From the NCBI GenBank assembly GCA_010671975.1, contig JAAHIA010000337.1:1-5531 (forward strand): a stretch of DNA of 5,531 nucleotides, given 5' to 3'. Below the pieces are notes generated by a model. That model saw nothing but the letters and a program-made list of their open reading frames with translations. It was not told the DNA's origin and made no database searches. The position numbers and the translations under genes are program-made. The number at the start of each line of letters is the position of its first letter. Position 1 is the first letter of the stretch. Below are positions 3,538-5,531 of this stretch, in pieces. This stretch comes from Leptolyngbya sp. SIO4C1. Lineage in GTDB: Bacteria > Cyanobacteriota > Cyanobacteriia > Phormidesmidales > Phormidesmidaceae.

Positions 3538-5531
3538 CTAGAAATCAATCGGTCCTACCGGCACCGGATCGTAGGCCGAATCATCAGCAAATTCGTCCTC
3601 CTCTTCATCGACTGTGCCCTCATCTAGCGGCGAGGTCTCAGCCCCGTTGATAATGGCCCCTAGCAGCCGCACGTCTTCATTGAGCTCTAGATCTTCAAGC
3701 GCGGTTGTCAGCACCGCCTTTTCAGTAACGCCAGGGCGAGTGACTAGAACCAGCCCGTCCGTCTGAGATTCTAGGATGAGCGCGTCGTCACAGCGGCTTA
3801 GGGCTGGGGTATCTAAAATTACCATGTCGAACCGGCTGCGAGCGTCGGTCAAAAAGCGCTGCATCTCGCCTGATTCCATCACCGCAGCGGCCTGCCGCTG
3901 CGGGCCAGGGCTCGGCGCAACGTATAGATTCTCTACGGTTGGAACCATGCAGACGTTTTCACCAACCTGCCCTGCGTAGTAGCGCAGCGGCTCGGTTGAA
4001 ATCTGCGGATCTACTGTGATGTTGAGGTAGCGGGCCTTAGAACCAGAGCGCAAATCTGCTTCGACTAGCAGCGTACGGCGACCGGCTCGGGCCGATGCGA
4101 TCGCGAGGTTATAAGCGCTCACGCTCTTGCCCTCCTGACCGCGCGTGCTAGTAATCAAAACCACCCGAGGCCCAATCGAGCTGAGCTCAGAAGACCCTAC
4201 CAGCCGCAGCTTGCTCAGGAACCGCTCATAGCCCTGATGGTAGGGCGAGTCTGCCTGCGTTAGCACTGGCGCTGCTCGCATCCGAGTGCGCATTGCAGGA
4301 ATCACACCCAGAATAGGAATTTCCTGCTCGCGCAGTAGACCTTCAAGATCTTCAGAGGTGCGAATGGTGCCGTCTAGCGCATCTAGTAAGAAGACCACGC
4401 CGCCGCCAACCACCAGGCCAATCATGCTGCCAGCCAGCAGTACCAGGATTGGGTTAGGCGCTTCTGGCTCCGCTTTCACCGTAAAGGGAGGCGTGGCCAC
4501 CGTTAAGCTGCTGACCGTTTCTGCTTCGGCTGCTTCGGCATCTACCCGCTTCGCTTGAATCTGGTCATAGAGCGCCTTCTTTAGGGCCACTTGATAGGCT
4601 AAGCGCTCACGCTCTAGCTGCTTGTTGGGCAAGCTGGCATATTCCTGACGCAGGCTTTGAGCGGAGGTCAATAGCGCGCGCTGCTGCTGAATCAGGCCGT
4701 CGCGCTGAGTTTGCAGGTTTACCAGCTGATTGGCCAAAGCGGCCCGTGCCGGGTCAAGACTGCTGTCTTGACGAACCTGAAACCCGCTGGGAATCGGCGC
4801 CCCCTGCCCGTCGCCGCCAATCACTTCGCTAGCGCGGGCACGCAGTAAGTTATTGTACGCCTGCAGGTTTTGCTGGAGCTCAGTAATCGCCGGGTGATCA
4901 GGTCTGTAGTCAGCCCCTAGCAGCAGCTGAATCTGCGATTCGGCATCATAGATCTGCGCCCGCAGGTTAGCAATAATCGGGTCAGCGCTGAGCGCAGAGG
5001 AGGCATAGGCCTGCTCTGGGGTCATTCCTAGCTGCTGCTGCAGACTTTGCATCTGAGCCTCAAGCCCGGTCAGCGTGATCAGATTTTGTCGCAGCTGCTG
5101 CTGGCTACCCGAAATCGCGCCCAGCAGGCTACCGTCTAAGGCAGCTTGAATGGCGGGTCCTTCTAAGCGATCGTAGGCTTCAAGCGCTTGCTCAGCCTGC
5201 CGCAGATCGCCCTCGACCGTTGGCAGGCGCTCATTCAACGCTTCGATGATGGTCTGCAGTCGCGCCTTATTGGTTACCCGGCTGAGCTCAACCATGCCCT
5301 GAAACAGCAGGTTAAGCGTTGTTTCTGCCACTTCAGGCTCGTCCCAGATGAAGCGCACAACCACTCGCTGTCCGCCCTGGTCATTATCTTCGACGCCAAT
5401 TTTCGTATTGCTCGCAATCTGATCGGGCGTCAGCGCGATGCCGCGAGTCGCTAGCTGGGATGAGACCTGCTCTAGCAGAATATCGGGAAGCAGCAAGTCT
5501 TCGCTAATGATACCTTGTCCCTGCTGCTGCA
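3538..5531 (-). CDS. Wzc-like polysaccharide co-polymerase / BY-kinase, 5' end outside the window
   Basis: This is a cytoplasmic-membrane protein controlling exopolysaccharide chain length and export. Residues are numbered from the Leu codon at 5496; the frame stays open for 11 more codons to the window edge, so the start, the first membrane segment and most of the Wzz domain are missing. Residues 1-75 look like the end of the Wzz region. Residues 75-320 form long periplasmic helices rich in Gln, Glu and Leu, probably coiled coil. Residues 349-371 are the second membrane segment, after a Pro-rich stretch. The kinase domain has Walker A TSTRGQEGKS at 449-458 (Lys457), Walker A' LLVEADLR at 476-483 with Glu479 in place of the usual first Asp, and Walker B VILDTP at 559-564. 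The ExxRxxR oligomerisation motif is not clearly present around 424-431. The tail from 622 has 12 acidic residues, no basic ones and a single tyrosine, Tyr642, instead of a tyrosine cluster. TAG ends the gene. Confidence 0.93.
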   Translation of the reverse strand, partial: QQQGQGIISEDLLLPDILLEQVSSQLATRGIALTPDQIASNTKIGVEDNDQGGQRVVVRFIWDEPEVAETTLNLLFQGMVELSRVTNKARLQTIIEALNERLPTVEGDLRQAEQALEAYDRLEGPAIQAALDGSLLGAISGSQQQLRQNLITLTGLEAQMQSLQQQLGMTPEQAYASSALSADPIIANLRAQIYDAESQIQLLLGADYRPDHPAITELQQNLQAYNNLLRARASEVIGGDGQGAPIPSGFQVRQDSSLDPARAALANQLVNLQTQRDGLIQQQRALLTSAQSLRQEYASLPNKQLERERLAYQVALKKALYDQIQAKRVDAEAAEAETVSSLTVATPPFTVKAEPEAPNPILVLLAGSMIGLVVGGGVVFLLDALDGTIRTSEDLEGLLREQEIPILGVIPAMRTRMRAAPVLTQADSPYHQGYERFLSKLRLVGSSELSSIGPRVVLITSTRGQEGKSVSAYNLAIASARAGRRTLLVEADLRSGSKARYLNITVDPQISTEPLRYYAGQVGENVCMVPTVENLYVAPSPGPQRQAAAVMESGEMQRFLTDARSRFDMVILDTPALSRCDDALILESQTDGLVLVTRPGVTEKAVLTTALEDLELNEDVRLLGAIINGAETSPLDEGTVDEEEDEFADDSAYDPVPVGPIDF
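4097..4104. repeat. HIP1 octamer GCGATCGC
   Basis: Exact copy inside the kinase domain of the Wzc-like gene, over the codons between Walker A and Walker A'. Confidence 0.9.

Noticed and set aside
4286..4558. 90-codon plus-strand open frame inside the Wzc-like gene
   Set aside because: Low-complexity Ser/Pro/Thr-rich translation, fully antisense to the membrane segment and linker of a clear protein. No start signal or family match.
5188..5454. 88-codon plus-strand open frame near the right end
   Set aside because: Antisense to the coiled-coil and Wzz part of the Wzc-like gene, with no motif and no promoter or ribosome site.

Overview
The window is chromosomal DNA from an oxygenic phototroph, almost certainly a cyanobacterium. 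Three things support this. It carries Ycf54, an accessory subunit of the aerobic chlorophyll ring-E cyclase that is found only in oxygenic phototrophs. It has five copies of the HIP1 octamer GCGATCGC in 5.5 kb, where about 0.1 would be expected by chance at equal base frequencies. It also has the gene order folD - crtE - DUF212, which as far as I recall recurs in cyanobacteria. I cannot assign a genus from the sequence alone.

Layout. The left block (41-2401) reads on the plus strand: folD (one-carbon/folate metabolism), a 115-nt spacer with a cluster of TTGACC-like repeats, crtE (geranylgeranyl diphosphate synthase), and, only 5 nt further on, a small membrane protein of the divergent PAP2 (DUF212) family. 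The right block (2453-5531) reads on the minus strand, in transcription order: a Wzc-like polysaccharide co-polymerase/BY-kinase whose 5' end lies beyond the right edge of the window, an 80-nt spacer, ycf54, and 24 nt later a secreted protein with two SPOR-like halves. The two blocks meet tail to tail across a 51-nt gap that holds a HIP1 site and an imperfect hairpin.

How the genes may work together. CrtE supplies the C20 diphosphate used for carotenoids, the phytyl tail of chlorophyll, tocopherol and phylloquinone. The DUF212 protein has PAP2-like histidine motifs and is probably co-transcribed with crtE, so it is a reasonable candidate lipid or prenyl-diphosphate phosphatase (inference). 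Ycf54 acts on the tetrapyrrole half of chlorophyll synthesis. The exported protein encoded after it has no known function, and the linkage is its main clue. The Wzc-like protein belongs to exopolysaccharide export. It shows an altered Walker A' motif and an acidic C-terminal tail with a single tyrosine instead of a tyrosine cluster.

No RNA gene, insertion sequence, CRISPR array or obvious horizontally acquired system is visible. No stretch longer than 300 bases lacks a gene. The most interesting leads are the crtE-linked phosphatase-like protein, the ycf54-linked exported protein, and the atypical BY-kinase tail.
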